Source: Primula veris (Eukaryota > Streptophyta > Magnoliopsida > Ericales > Primulaceae). From it: DNA of 64,000 nucleotides. Where the stretch lies: the NCBI GenBank assembly GCA_963682055.1, contig OY821741.1:23630711-23694710 (forward strand), read 5' to 3'. The notes beneath the pieces were generated by a model. The model searched no databases and was not told where the DNA came from. It was given only the letters and a program-made list of their open reading frames with translations. Shown here piece by piece: positions 28,961 through 39,879 of this stretch (position 1 is its first letter; the number at the start of each line of letters is the position of its first letter). The position numbers and the translations under genes are program-made.

Positions 28961-30889
28961 ATCACAGCCCAAATACTTAATAAGATTCCTACATTGTTCA
29001 AAGGGATGAGAAATGAAGTGAGCAAGTTCAAATGCCGAAAGTCTCAATAAATAGGATTAAAGGCCATCACAGCCCAAACCCTTAATAAGACTCTGACATT
29101 GAGCAGTTGAATGAACGAGAAAGCAAGTGAGCATGTTCAAGATTGATGTCGAAAATCTCATTAAGTAGGATTAAAGGTCATCACAGCCCAAATACTTAAT
29201 AAGATTTCTACATTGTTTAAAGGGATGAGAAATGAAGTGAGCAAGTTCAAATGCCGAAAGTCTCAATAAATAGGATTAAAGGCCATCACAGCCCAAACCC
29301 TTAATAAGACACTGACATTGAGCAGTTGAATGAACGATAAAGCAACTGAGTATGTTCAAGATCGATGACGAAAATCACATTAAGTAGGATTAAAGGCCAC
29401 CACAGCCCAAATACTTAATAAGATTCCTACATTGTTCAAAGGGATGAGAAATGAAGTGAGCAAGTTCAAATGCCGAAAGTCTCATTAAATAGGATTAAAG
29501 GCCATCACAGCCCAAACCCTTAATAAGACTCTGACATTGAGCAGTTGAATGAACGAGAAAGCAAGTGAGCATGTTCAAGATTGATGTCGAAAATCTCATT
29601 AAGTAGGATTAAAGGCCACCACAGCCCAAATACTTAATAAGATTCCTACATTGTTCAAAGGGATGAGAAATGAAGTGAGCAAGTTCAAATGCCGAAAGTC
29701 TCATTAAATAGGATTAAAGGCCATCACAGCCCAAACCCTTAATAAGACTCTGACATTGAGCAGTTGAATGAACGAGAAAGCAAGTGAGCATGTTCAAGAT
29801 TGATGTCGAAAATCTCATTAAGTAGGATTAAAGGCCATCACAGCCCAAATACTTAATAAGATTCCTACATTGTTCAAAGGGATGAGAAATGAAGTGAGCA
29901 TGTTCAAATGCCGAAAGTCTCATTAAATAGGATTAAAGGCCATCACAGCCCAAACCCTTAATAAGACTCTGACATTGAGCAGTTGAATGAACGAGAAAGC
30001 AAGTAAGCATGTTCAAGATTGATGTCGAAAATCTCATTAAGTAGGATTAAAGGCCATCACAGCCAAAATACTTAATAAGATTCCTACATTGTTCAAAGGG
30101 ATGAGAAATGAAGTGAGCAAGTTCAAATGCCGAAAGTCTCAATAAATAGGATTAAAGGCCATCACAGCCCAAACCCTTAATAAGACTCTGACATTGAGCA
30201 GTTGAATGAACGAGAAAGCAAGTGAGCATGTTCAAGATTGATGTCGAAAATCTCATTAAGTAGGATTAAAGGCCATCACAGCCCAAATACTTAATAAGAT
30301 TCCTACATTGTTCAAAGGGATGAGAAATGAAGTGAGTAAGTTCAAATGCCGAAAGTCTCAATAAATAGGATTAAAGGCCATCACAGCCCAAACCCTTAAT
30401 AAGACTCTGACACTGAGCAGTTGAATGAACGAGAAAGCAAGTGAGCATGTTCAAGATTGATGTCGAAAATCTCATTAAGTAGGATTAAAGGCCATCACAG
30501 CCAAAATACTTAATAAGATTCCTACATTGTTCAAAGGGATGAGAAATGAAGTGAGCAAGTTCAAATGCCGAAAGTTTCAATAAATAGGATTAAAGGCCAT
30601 CACAGCCCAAACCCTTAATAAGACTCTGACACTGAGCAGTTGAATGAACGAGAAAACAAGTGAGCATGTTCAAGATTGATGTCGAAAATCTCATTAAGTA
30701 GGATTAAAGGCCATCACAGCCCAAATACTTAATAAGATTCCTACATTGTTCAAAGGGATGAGAAATGAAGTGAGCAAGTTCAAATGCCGAAAGTCTCATT
30801 AAATATGATTAAAGGCCATCACAGCCCAAACCCTTAATAAGACTCTGACATTGAGCAGTTGAATGAACGAGAAAGCAAGTGAGCATGTT

Positions 30890-31970
30890 CAAAATTGATT
30901 GAACGAGAAAGCAAGTGAGCATGTTCAAGCTCGATGTCGAAAATCTCATTAAGTAGGATTAAAGGCCATCACAGCCCAAATCCTTAATAAGATTCCTACA
31001 TTGTTCAAAGGGATGAGAAATGAAGTGAGCAAGTTCAAATGCCGAAAGTCTCATTAAATATGATTAAAGGCCATCACAGCCCAAACCCTTAATAAGACTT
31101 TGACATTGAGCAGTTGAATGAACGAGAAAGCAAGTGAGCATGTTCAAGATCGATGTCGAAAATCTCATTAAGTAGGATTAAAGGGCATCACAGCCCAAAT
31201 ACTTAATAAGATTACTACATTGTTCAAAGGTATGAGAAATGAAGTGAGCAAGTTCAAATGCCGAAAGTCTCATTAAATACGATTAAAGGCCATCACAGCC
31301 CAAACCCTTAATAAGACTCTGACATTGAGCAGTTGAATGAACGAGAAAGCAAGTGAGCATGTTCAAGCTCGATGTCGAAAATCTCATTAAGTAGGATTAA
31401 AGGCCATCACAGCCCAAATCCTTAATAAGATTCCTACATTGTTCAAAGGGATGAGAAATTAAGTGACCAAGTTCAAATGCCGAAAGTCTCATTAAATAGA
31501 ATTAAAGGCCATCACAGCCCAAACCCTTAATAAGACTCTGACATTGAGCAGTTGAATGAACGAGAAAGCAACTGAGCATGTTCAAGATCGATGTCGAAAA
31601 TCTCATTAAGTAGGATTAAAGGCCATCACAGCCCAAATACTTAATAAGATTCCTACATTGTTCAAAGGGATCAAGTTCAAATGCTGAAAGTCTCATTAAA
31701 TAGGATTAAAGGCCATCACAGCCCAAACCCTTAATAAGACTCTGACATTGAGCAGTTGAATGAACGAGAAAGCAAGTGAGCATGTTGAAGATTGATGTCG
31801 AAAATCTCATTAAGTAGGATTAAAGGCCATCACAGCCCAAATACTTAATAAGATTCCTACATTGTTCAAAGGGATGAGAAATGAAGTGAGCAAGTTCAAA
31901 TGCCGAAAGTCTCATTAAATAGGATTAAAGGCCATCACAGCCAAACCCTTAATAAGACTCTGACATTGAA
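30890..31970. repeat. Degenerate right edge of the satellite array
   Basis: From about 30,890 the units carry more private changes, a partial duplication (GAACGAGAAAGCAAGTGAGC repeated after AAAATTGATT), GCTCGATG variants and a 19-bp-scale deletion near 31,670. The last unit breaks off in A at about 31,970. Higher divergence at an array edge is expected when homogenisation by unequal exchange is weak there. Confidence 0.7.
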
Positions 31971-31979
31971 CATTTAAAT

Positions 31980-32144
31980 GTGCGCGTTCACTTTCTGCAA
32001 AATCAGACCAAAGGAGTCGTGGAGCTGGTTCATTGTGGTAGACAAGATCAAGTGGCTGATGTGATGACCAAACCACTTAAACTTGACTAATTTCAGAAGC
32101 TTCGTGATTTGTTGGGGGTTTGCGATGCTCCTGGGGTAAACTAA
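31980..32144 (+). pseudogene. Ty1-copia polyprotein C-terminus (remnant)
   Basis: Fifty-five codons, one frame, encode the end of a copia RNase H and polyprotein tail, with the recognisable stretches KGVVELVHCG, QVADVMTKPLK and FQKLRDLLGV. The block ending in TKPL is the usual C-terminal signature of plant copia polyproteins. There is an in-frame TAA in the middle, just after KPLKLD, and the natural stop at the end. Everything upstream (gag, protease, integrase, reverse transcriptase) is missing because the satellite array abuts directly at about 31,970. It is a dead fragment; the lineage within copia was not assigned. Confidence 0.85.
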
Positions 32145-32159
32145 ACGCTTATGACAGTT

Positions 32160-32175
32160 AGTTTAAGGGAGGGAA
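32160..32175 (+). other. Polypurine tract of the copia remnant
   Basis: The purine-rich stretch TTTAAGGGAGGGAA lies directly before TGACACG. This is the expected position for the plus-strand primer next to a 3' LTR. Confidence 0.7.
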
Positions 32176-32437
32176 TGACACGTATTTAGGATTTATCTTT
32201 ATGTTGAGAAGTTCTAGCTTCAGTTAATAAGGTTCCCTATCATCTAGGGTAGTGCAGTTATGCCTGTAACATTTCCTAACTTATTTACCACGTACCTGGT
32301 TGTTTACGTGGGTTGCTTATTTTTCTCTTTTCAGTTGTAAAGGCTATTATATAGCCAGATTTGTTATTCAATAAAGTTTAAGTCATTCCCAATTTGCTTT
32401 GAGTTATTCATCTGTAACTCTTGTTTTGATCATTCAT
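32176..32437 (+). repeat. Probable 3' LTR of the copia remnant
   Basis: It starts with TG immediately after the polypurine tract. It contains a TATATAG box near 32,347 and AATAAAG near 32,370, as expected for the U3 and R parts of an LTR. The end is placed at a CA near 32,437 by inference only, since no second LTR or target duplication is available for comparison. Confidence 0.5.
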
Positions 32438-32439
32438 TT

Positions 32440-34111
32440 TTAACATGTTTGCTAATGTTTAAAGTTTCCTGCTATATGTGTTGACAAATTTACACTAGTT
32501 AACTGTCAAAAAATTACCACCGCAACAAAAGCAACTAACGAGTTAGACAAGGTAGATTCAAACTAAAAATAATAGAACTTAGTTGGGAAACGAGAATTGT
32601 CGTTTACAAAGGAACTAAACATCAAAGCAAAGTAAAATTACTTCTGATACGAACTTAGTTGGGGGAACCGAGAGATCCAACTTCTTCGGCGTGGAAGCTC
32701 TACCAAGTTGATTGAAAATTTCACAAATGTAAATTCTAGGATAGCTAATTAGTAAACCAGTCGAACTGTGGAATTTATTAAGCAAAACACAAAGAATATA
32801 GCATGAAAGAAATAACCAAGGCCACTTATTTCCCATATAAAATCCTATGAAAGAAACGCTCCTCAGACTAATCCCTAAAACAAAACGCTTGAATCTTTGC
32901 ACGACTTAACCAAATTTGAGCACGTTCAAATGAAGCACACTACGTCCATACCAGAAATCCTAAATGACAAAACAGCAATGCATAACCAGAGGAGGACAGA
33001 TTCTAATACAAGCAAAAAAAAAAGTCACAAATTTCAAACAAAATATTCCAAAAGAAATCCTACCAAAGTTCCAAGCAACAAAAGACTCAAAACTTAAATC
33101 AAAATAGCAAAATTTTAAGAAAATTCTTAAACAATTAAAGCAGACCCTGTTTATTTACAAGATAAAACAAAGGAGGATTGGACTCTAAAAACTATTAAAC
33201 CCACTTATACTCTGTTTGGCAGATAAATTTAACATTGGATTAGAAATACCACGCGACATCAAATGATACATTTTAGGGGTATATAGAAAGCCATGGAGCG
33301 GGTGCTATTTCTAATCCTTGTCAGGACTTTTTTTCCCATTACCAAAATAGCCTTGCTTTACAGTTGTTGACTTGTCTATTTTTCTTATCTCATAAACATA
33401 TCAACGATACATACACATTCAATTTACAGAGAACAAATACATACAAACACACATTCGATCCATCACAAAGAAAGTACTTCATTGATGGATGACTTATTTC
33501 CAGCAAAAAGAAGGTAAATTTTTGATATTAAATCTTTTTTTATAGATAATTCAACTTTCCAAATATGAAAGCAATAAAATGTTGGTGTAACTTCAAACAT
33601 GCCAACTCATTATGTGCATCACTAAATTATTACACTCACCGAGCTATGTACAAATTTGATGGTAACAGATTCTATTAATATTTTCTTCCCAGCGAAAAGA
33701 AACCATTCTGATGGTAACATAATTAGATTTGGGTTAATAACACAGAATTACTAAATACTTAAAGACAATTATAGCCTTCTTTAGTTCTAGCTTGCAATCT
33801 CAGCTTTTATGCTTAAAAGTTGGATTTCATTTGGTTGACCAGCTTAAAAACTAAGGTCTTCTGGGTTTGGACATATGCCAAAACTAGAAACTTTAAAAGC
33901 TGGATAGTTCTAGTTATTTTCTAAAACTTGAAAAAAACCATATGATATTACTGGAATCAAACAAAGCCCACATGCGCAGGAAAAAGGAACATAGATCTCC
34001 TTAGCTCAAAAGTTTCTAATCCATTCATAAAAAATCGAATGGGCATAACACTAAACTTCTATCAGGCAAAGCTTAAATCGATAAAAAATAATTTGATTAT
34101 AGTATGTATAC
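32440..34111. other. AT-rich non-coding stretch
   Basis: I see no credible gene here. The segment 32,442-32,650 is a diverged direct repeat of 35,055-35,250; shared stretches include GTGTTGACAAA, GATTCAAACTAAAAATA and TAGTTGGGAAAC. Near 33,235-33,320 there is a small foldback (GGATTAGAAATACCAC against GTGCTATTTCTAATCC), possibly a miniature transposon. The rest is AT-rich DNA with short homopolymers. Confidence 0.5.
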
Positions 34112-34346
34112 CTGCGGTTGCGCATTTTACCCTTTCCTGGGTGAATACCGATGCTGTTCTTGGTCTTCTCTACATCAGCATTAGCTCCAATCTGCTTCAA
34201 GGCTTTAATTGCAGCAGCAGTTTTCCCAATACCCTGAGCTGTCATTCGCAACAAGAGGAACCTTAGGAACCGATTCAACTTTGCGACCACGACCCATAAC
34301 CAGAGATGGCACTGCAGATGCGGCAATAGCTGAAACAGCAGCAGAC
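34112..34346 (-). pseudogene. Ribosomal protein L4 (uL4) exon fragment
   Basis: Read on the minus strand, this is one internal exon of the cytosolic large-subunit protein L4. It begins after a splice acceptor (TATAAG at 34,347) with [20 protein letters not shown], continues through [10 protein letters not shown], and after a one-base frame change resumes as [17 protein letters not shown] and [11 protein letters not shown], ending in the strongly conserved [10 protein letters not shown] just before a GTATAC donor. Normal L4 binds rRNA in the 60S subunit. The frameshift in the middle and the absence of any flanking L4 exon within 1 kb on either side mark it as a broken gene fragment. Because intron borders are retained, it came from genomic DNA and not from a reverse-transcribed mRNA. 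Confidence 0.75.
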
Positions 34347-35669
34347 CTTATAGAGGGAGATCAAAATACAAACGAAGATGAATAAATCAGTGCGCAAGAC
34401 GCATGAAAAAAACTACACACGAAAGGCATTTTTATTTATTGAAGCGTTTAGCTACTTACTGATCAGACAGTTTATAGTCATTGAAAAAAAAAAACCAGAT
34501 TGGTACTTACGGAAATAATATACTTGATACAGCATTGATGCATTGTATGTGTCCAAACAGTTTGCTTTTTTAACAAGAACTAGCTAAATCAGTTTTCGAG
34601 CATAACGAATGAATAAATTACAAGCCGGGGTTAATATAAAAAACATAAGATTATCCGTAGTAGCGTAAAACAAAAATAAGTCGCAAACCAAAAAAAATTA
34701 CTTACCCAACTCAATGCTACATTAAACCAGTCCTAATCTTAGCACAAGAAATAAAACAATGGAAGTTTAAAACTGCAAAACAAATAAATAAACCGAAAAC
34801 GGTGATTAAGAAAATAATTTGGGCAAACAAAGTTTGAAGACGCTGAATAAAGAAATAGTTCACTCAATCAAATTAAATCACAAATACAAACACCCAATTA
34901 TAACAATTTATAAATATGTTTAGCTGTAAAAATAAAGTAAATTACATCAACCGGGTATTTCCCTCAATTTGCGAGACTTGAGACTAGACTCTCCATGGTG
35001 TCAATGTTTTTACCTCCATATTACATTTTAAATAATTTCCTCGATAGACTACATAACTTCAACTACGTTTGTGTATTTTAAAAGTTCCCTACTCTTGTGT
35101 TGACAAACAGAAGCAACTGATGAGTTAGTAAAGGTAGAATCATAGATTCAAACTAAAAATAGTATAACATAGTTGGGAAACTTGTTATGCAGTTTACAGC
35201 GCAATTGAACATCAAAAGGAAGCAAAATTACGTCAACTGAGACAGATCTATCCTATTTAAAGCATCGCAAATATATAAATCAGAAATAAATAAAAAATGA
35301 TCCATTTTTTGTTGCTCTACTAGCAATTGGGTATATCTAACAAACTCATTAGACTGGGGGCATATCTAATTATAACTATTCGGTATCTCTAACAAACTCT
35401 TAATACGATAACCGTAAGAAAAAATTAAATCAAATCAATTGGGTCCATAACAGTTGCATAGAAAAAGAATAAGAAAGTAAAAAAATAACAATTAGAAAAA
35501 ACTGATCAATTTTTTTTTGTATTTCCAGCAATCGGGTATCTATAACAAATTCGTAAAACATGGAAAAGGGAAAAGATAATATCAACTGGGTATCACTAAT
35601 CATTACATAAAAGAAGCATCCAATAAACAACAATCATAATAATATTAACAATAATAATTATAATAATAA
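34347..35669. other. AT-rich non-coding stretch
   Basis: No gene seen. It contains the second copy (35,055-35,250) of the diverged direct repeat found at 32,442-32,650, so the L4 fragment lies between the two copies. From 35,320 to 35,600 the phrase GGGTATCTATAACAAA and relatives recur a few times. No L4 exon could be recognised here. Confidence 0.5.
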
Positions 35670-37182
35670 AAAAGTGGGGAAGAGACGCTGCCGCTCACCG
35701 CAACAGAGTGGCCGCAAAGTGACATGGCACCTCCTTTCTTATACGCTGTCATCGTTGGGAAGTTTTATACATGAAATACAGGTTTCCTAAAATTATCCAA
35801 AAAACGGGTCGGAAGTTTATATCACAATACCAAATGTGAAAGCAAAGCCCAACCAAACCAAATCCTAATACATGCAACAACCACCAAAAAATAACAAAGA
35901 CCCATATGAGAAAACCTAACAAAAAATATAATAAAAACTCGAATCGTTGCACCCACAAAACCAAAATCCGAACCAATATGCTAATTCCCTGAAAAAAACT
36001 CCTAACACAAAAAACTCCCACTAAAAAAAAAAAAAAAAACAATAAGTAACAATAACAACAGTAATAATAAAAAATAACAAAGACCATACGAAAACTCCTA
36101 ACACAAAAAACGCCCACAATAAATAAACAAGAACAATAACAATAACAAAAAAAATAACAAAGACCCATATGAGAAAACCTAACAAAAAATATAATAAAAA
36201 CTAGAATCTTTGCCCCCACAAAACCAAAATCCGAACCAATATGCTAATTCTCTAAAAAAACTCCTAACAAAAAAAACTCCCACTAAAAAAAAAAAATTAG
36301 AAAAACAACAAAAACAATAAGTAACAATAACAACACTAATAATAAAAAATAACAAAGAACATACGAAAACTCCTAACACAAAAAATGCCCACTAATAAAT
36401 AAACAAGAACAATAACAACAATAACAATAACAAAAAAAATAACAAAGACCCATATGAGAAAACCTAACAAAAAATATAATAATAACTCGAATCTTTGCCC
36501 CCACAAAACCAAAATCCGAACCAATATGCTAATTCCCTAAAAAAACTCCCACTAAAAAAAAAAAAAAAAAAAAAAACAATAAGTAACAATAACAACAGTA
36601 ATAATAAAAAATAACAAAGACCCTACGAAAACTGCTAACACAAAAAACGCCCACTAATAAATAAACAAGAAAAATAACAACAATAACAATAACAAAAACA
36701 AAAAAAAAAATAATAACAAAGACCCATATGAGAAAACCTAACAAAAAATATAATAATAACTCGAATCTTTGCCCCCACAAAACCAAAATCCGAACCAATA
36801 TGCTAATTCCATACAAAAACTCCCACTAATAAATAAACAACAACAACAACAAAGAAACAATCACAAAAAAAATAACAAAGACCCATACGAAAAAATCTAA
36901 CAAAAAATAAAATAAAAACTCGAATATTTTCCCCCACAAAACCAAAATCGAAAAAATCAAACCCGCTAATAAATAACAAAATTCCTAACACACACAAAAA
37001 CTAATAATTAAATAAACAACAGTAATAATTATTAACAACAAATAAATAAATTAAAAACAACAGCAGCAGCATAATAAACAGCTACAACAACAGCAGTAAT
37101 AATAATCATAATAATCATAAAAGGGGGGAAGAGACGGACCAGAGAGGTCTCGAAACAGCGTGACGTGGTACCTCCTCCCTTC
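35670..37182. repeat. Low-complexity tandem repeat, unit about 274 bp, bounded by direct repeats
   Basis: A block containing CAAAACCAAAATCCGAACCA starts at 35,956, 36,219, 36,504 and 36,778, giving spacings of 263, 285 and 274 bp, with a partial fifth copy near 36,935. Between the blocks are A-rich tracts of ACAATAACA type. The whole is bracketed by two similar segments of about 75 bp, 35,670-35,743 and 37,108-37,182, sharing GGGGAAGAGACG and CACCTCCT or TACCTCCT. The long minus-strand open frames rich in Phe, Val and Tyr are products of the A-rich repeats and are not genes. Confidence 0.75.
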
Positions 37183-37189
37183 TAATATG

Positions 37190-37253
37190 GTTCCGCTTCA
37201 ACCCGGTTTACGTATAATCTCGTTCCGCTTCAACCCGGTTTACGTATAATCTC
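37190..37253 (+). repeat. Perfect 32-bp tandem duplication
   Basis: The 32-bp unit beginning GTTCCGCTTCAACCCGG occurs twice in direct contact (37,190 and 37,222). It is followed by CT-rich and GA-rich DNA, but no gene start could be recognised. Confidence 0.85.
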
Positions 37254-37569
37254 TCCCTAGGGTTTGGTGAGGTGTAAATATCATCGATTTAGTGAGAGAT
37301 TAGGTCGTGGGTTTAATTATAGCTGGTTATTTATCTCTTTCTGTGTATATATACATGTATATATAGAGAGAGATTGCTCGCCTGTATGAATCAAGGCAAC
37401 AGAGAGAGAAGGGGGGGATAGAGAGAATGGGATTTTTTGAAGAGGCTGTGTTATTTTATTTTTATTTAACACCCTAAAAATGGTTAAATTATTTAAGTAC
37501 TTAAACTAATTAATAATTGGTCCAATTGCTGACATTATTAAAAAAATTGCTGACGTCACCCGAACACAA

Positions 37570-38425
37570 TTAAAAAAAGGGTAAATTTTGGATTGGACTA
37601 TGGAAACAAAAGTATTTAAGGATTGGTTCATGAAACTGAAACTAATTAAGGATTGGTCCATTTTCCCTAACTAACCAATAAAAATGTAAAAAATCAGAAA
37701 AAATAAAAACAATTCCAGAAAATAAAAATGCAAAAATGAAAAAAAAATATATGAAAAAATGCAAAAAAAAATAAAAGAGGCAAAATCCCAAAAAATAAAA
37801 AAAAATCTCATAAAATCAACAAAAATCTAAAATCAACAAAAATCCAAAAACGCAAAAAAAAAACAGTCTGAACCAAAAACAGTCTGAACTATTTTAAGAA
37901 CAGTCTGAACCATTTTTAGTCATTTTAAAAACAGTCTGAACCAAAAACAGTCTGAACTTTTTTAAGTCATTTTAAAAACAGTCTGAACTATTTTTAAGTC
38001 ATTTTAAAAACAGTCTGAACTATTTTAAAAATAGTCTGAACTATTTTAAAAACAGTCTGAACTGTTTTTTTTTTTTGCGTTTTCGGATTTTTGTTGATTT
38101 TAGATTTTTGTTGATTTTTTGGGATTATTTTTTGATTTTTTGGGATTTTTAAAAAAAAGTCGTGTTTTTTCGGGGTTTTGCCTCTTTTATTTTTTTTTTG
38201 ATTTTTTCTTTTTTTTTTTTTCATTTTTGCATTTTTATTTTCTGGAATTTTTTCATTTTTTCTGATTTTTTACATTTTTATTGGTTAATTAGGGGAAATG
38301 GACCAATGCTTAATTAGTTTCAGAAATAATTGATCAAACCTTAATTAAATTTTATAGCCGTACCAATCCTTAAATACTTTTGTTTTTTTCATGGTACAAT
38401 CCTTAATTTTCTCTAAAAGGGAAAA
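37570..38425. repeat. Inverted duplication (hairpin) at the left end of the MULE
   Basis: The two arms, about 37,570-37,862 and 38,063-38,425, are inverted copies along nearly their whole length. Examples are GAGGCAAAATCCC against GGGGTTTTGCCTC, AATCCAAAAACGCAAA against TTTGCGTTTTCGGATT, and the terminal GGATTGGACTATG against CATGGTACAATCC. The loop holds the CAGTCTGAAC cluster. An RNA read through it would fold into a long hairpin containing the element's terminal repeat. It may instead be a separate small foldback element inserted beside the larger one. Confidence 0.8.
37862..38062. repeat. Cluster of nine CAGTCTGAAC motifs
   Basis: Nine copies of A(A)CAGTCTGAAC (one as ATAGTCTGAAC), separated by 6-30 bp spacers of TATTTTAAAA type, form a short tandem array in the loop of the hairpin. 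This is the densest occurrence of the motif that is scattered through the rest of the element. Confidence 0.85.
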
Positions 38426-38545
38426 ACTGAAACTTTCTCTCTCTCCTCTCTCTCTCCGTAAAAACTGAAACTTTCTCTCTTTATACCGCCAACAAATCCC
38501 GCCATCAGACTGTATTATCTCTCTTCGTTGATTTCAGAAAACAAC
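38426..38545 (+). promoter_or_regulatory. Probable promoter and 5' leader of the Ulp1-like gene
   Basis: CT-rich microsatellites (CTCTCTCTCC) surround a TTTATACC box at about 38,482, followed by a short leader. One dispersed motif copy, TCAGACTGTATTAT, lies at about 38,506, about 40 bp before the start codon. The GA-rich DNA upstream of the transposase gene (49,450-49,620) is a mirror image in character. Confidence 0.45.
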
Positions 38546-39116
38546 ATGGTGAAGGTAAGTTTATTAATCGTTGTTTTTCATTAAAACAGTCTAAATAAAT
38601 AAATTAATTTAATTAAGGTAAGTTCGGTGACATTTTACATAAATTAGGGTTATTAATTGAGTTTGCCCATTTATTCCTTAATTTATTTAATTTACCTTAA
38701 TTTAATTTAATTAACTAAGTTTGCCCATTTTACATAAATTAGGGCTCAGACTCTATTTTTAAATAAAATTGGTGATTCTAATAAAATTAGTGAAAATATT
38801 ATTCAGACTGTTTATATTCAGTTGTTTTGGCAATAAAAACAGTCTGAAAAAAAGTATTCAGACTGTTTTTATGTTTAGTGATTCTAATAAAATTGGTACT
38901 CAGACTCTTTATATTCAGTTATTTTCGTAATAAAATTGGTAAAATAGTATTCAGACTGTTTTTATGTTTAACGATTCTAATAAAATTGGTACTCAGACTG
39001 TTTATATTCTAATCAGATTATGTTGGAAAAATACTCAGACTGTTTACTTTCTCTATATTTTAATATGTGCATGAGTTTACACAAACTGTTTACAGACTTT
39101 TTGTTATTGTTTTTAG

Positions 39117-39854
39117 AAACATATTGCCATCAAACCTTCAACAACCTCCAAAAACCAACCATCTGACACCACAAACCCCCAAAAAGGCAACATACAGTAC
39201 AAATCAAACGTGGTTACTCTAATCAAGTTCTTTGTTGAAACAAATTTCAATCCAGTACAACTTCAATTAGTTAAGCAATACTGTCCGTTCTGGGAATTGA
39301 TCAATGCTTCTAGAAATGAAGAATTAACCACCAACCAGGCTAGGAAAAGTGATAAAGAATTGTATCAGATGGCCTTGAGGTACGACAGAAACTCACAAGC
39401 CCTTAAGCTAGGTAGATTCACAGTTCCCATAGAGAGAGACCGTGTGCGTGACATATATGGAATTTCTGGTAATGCTAAAAATCCAATAGCTCTCACAAGC
39501 TTTACTAAAAACCAAGAAGCCTACCACAACTTTGTTGAAAGATGCTTTTCAAATAAACTCAACAAATCCAACCTAACCAAAACAGCTATCGTAAAGGCAT
39601 TGAACGAAGCATTGGTATTAACAACAAAAATTGGTAGAGAGGACGTCGTAAGACTGGTAACATCATACATGTTAAATACATTTTTCTTAACGGTGAGCGG
39701 CATGACCATAGCATTGGGGTATTTGAAAATAGTTGCCGGTGACATCAAAGAGATAAAGGAATATGATTGGACAACTGATAAACATGAAAAGTTTACGGAG
39801 TCGCTCAACAACCAAGACCCAAAATCACTGTCCACGTGTGTACTCACGATACCG
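39117..39854 (+). CDS. N-terminal domain exon of the Ulp1-like protein
   Basis: This 738-bp exon is entirely open (246 codons) and continues in phase into exon 3 (40,424-40,570, 49 codons). It begins KHIAIKPSTTSKNQ, a basic stretch that could serve nuclear import. The next part (ELYQMALRYDRNSQALKLGR followed by FTVPIERDRVRDIYGI) resembles, in its spacing of a Tyr-Asp pair, a Leu-x-Leu-Gly step and a Val-x-x-Ile-Gly-Ile step, the N-terminal region common to plant transposon-borne Ulp1-like proteins (a DUF1985-like region). The remainder is predicted helical. By analogy with VANC proteins this would be the DNA-recognition part, but no known DNA-binding motif is visible. The resemblance is by pattern and was not tested by a profile search. 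Confidence 0.6.
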
Positions 39855-39879
39855 GTACAATAAAATTACTTCTCAAGAC

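Larger units (their letters stand above)
1..31970. repeat. Satellite array, 219-bp dimeric unit
   Basis: About 146 head-to-tail copies of a 219-bp unit, all in one orientation. The unit starts at 1, 220, 439 and so on. It is a dimer: half A (about 114 bp, begins CTCTGACATTGAGCAG) and half B (about 105 bp, begins TTCCTACATTGTTCAA). The halves are clearly related. Both contain the box AGGATTAAAGGCCATCACAG followed by CCCAAA and CTTAATAAGA. B lacks about 5 bp present in A just before the CGAAAA segment. Copies differ by only a few per cent, so homogenisation is recent. No gene is present; stops occur in all frames and the few ORFs are chance products of point changes. Such long arrays are typical of plant centromeric or heterochromatic knob DNA; which applies here is not visible. 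Confidence 0.97.

Noticed and set aside
1..31970. CRISPR-like array
   Set aside because: The repeat is continuous with no unique spacers, the unit is 219 bp, and the neighbouring DNA is plant transposons.
32615..32902. A 95-residue minus-strand frame
   Set aside because: No recognisable domain, it lies partly in a non-coding direct repeat, and composition is like the AT-rich background.
35749..36997. Several minus-strand frames rich in Phe, Tyr, Val and Leu that look like membrane proteins
   Set aside because: They are translations of the A-rich tandem repeat read in reverse, and the same pseudo-peptide recurs with the repeat period.
37994..38224. A Lys and Asn-rich minus-strand frame
   Set aside because: It is the T-rich hairpin arm and the motif cluster read in reverse; low complexity only.
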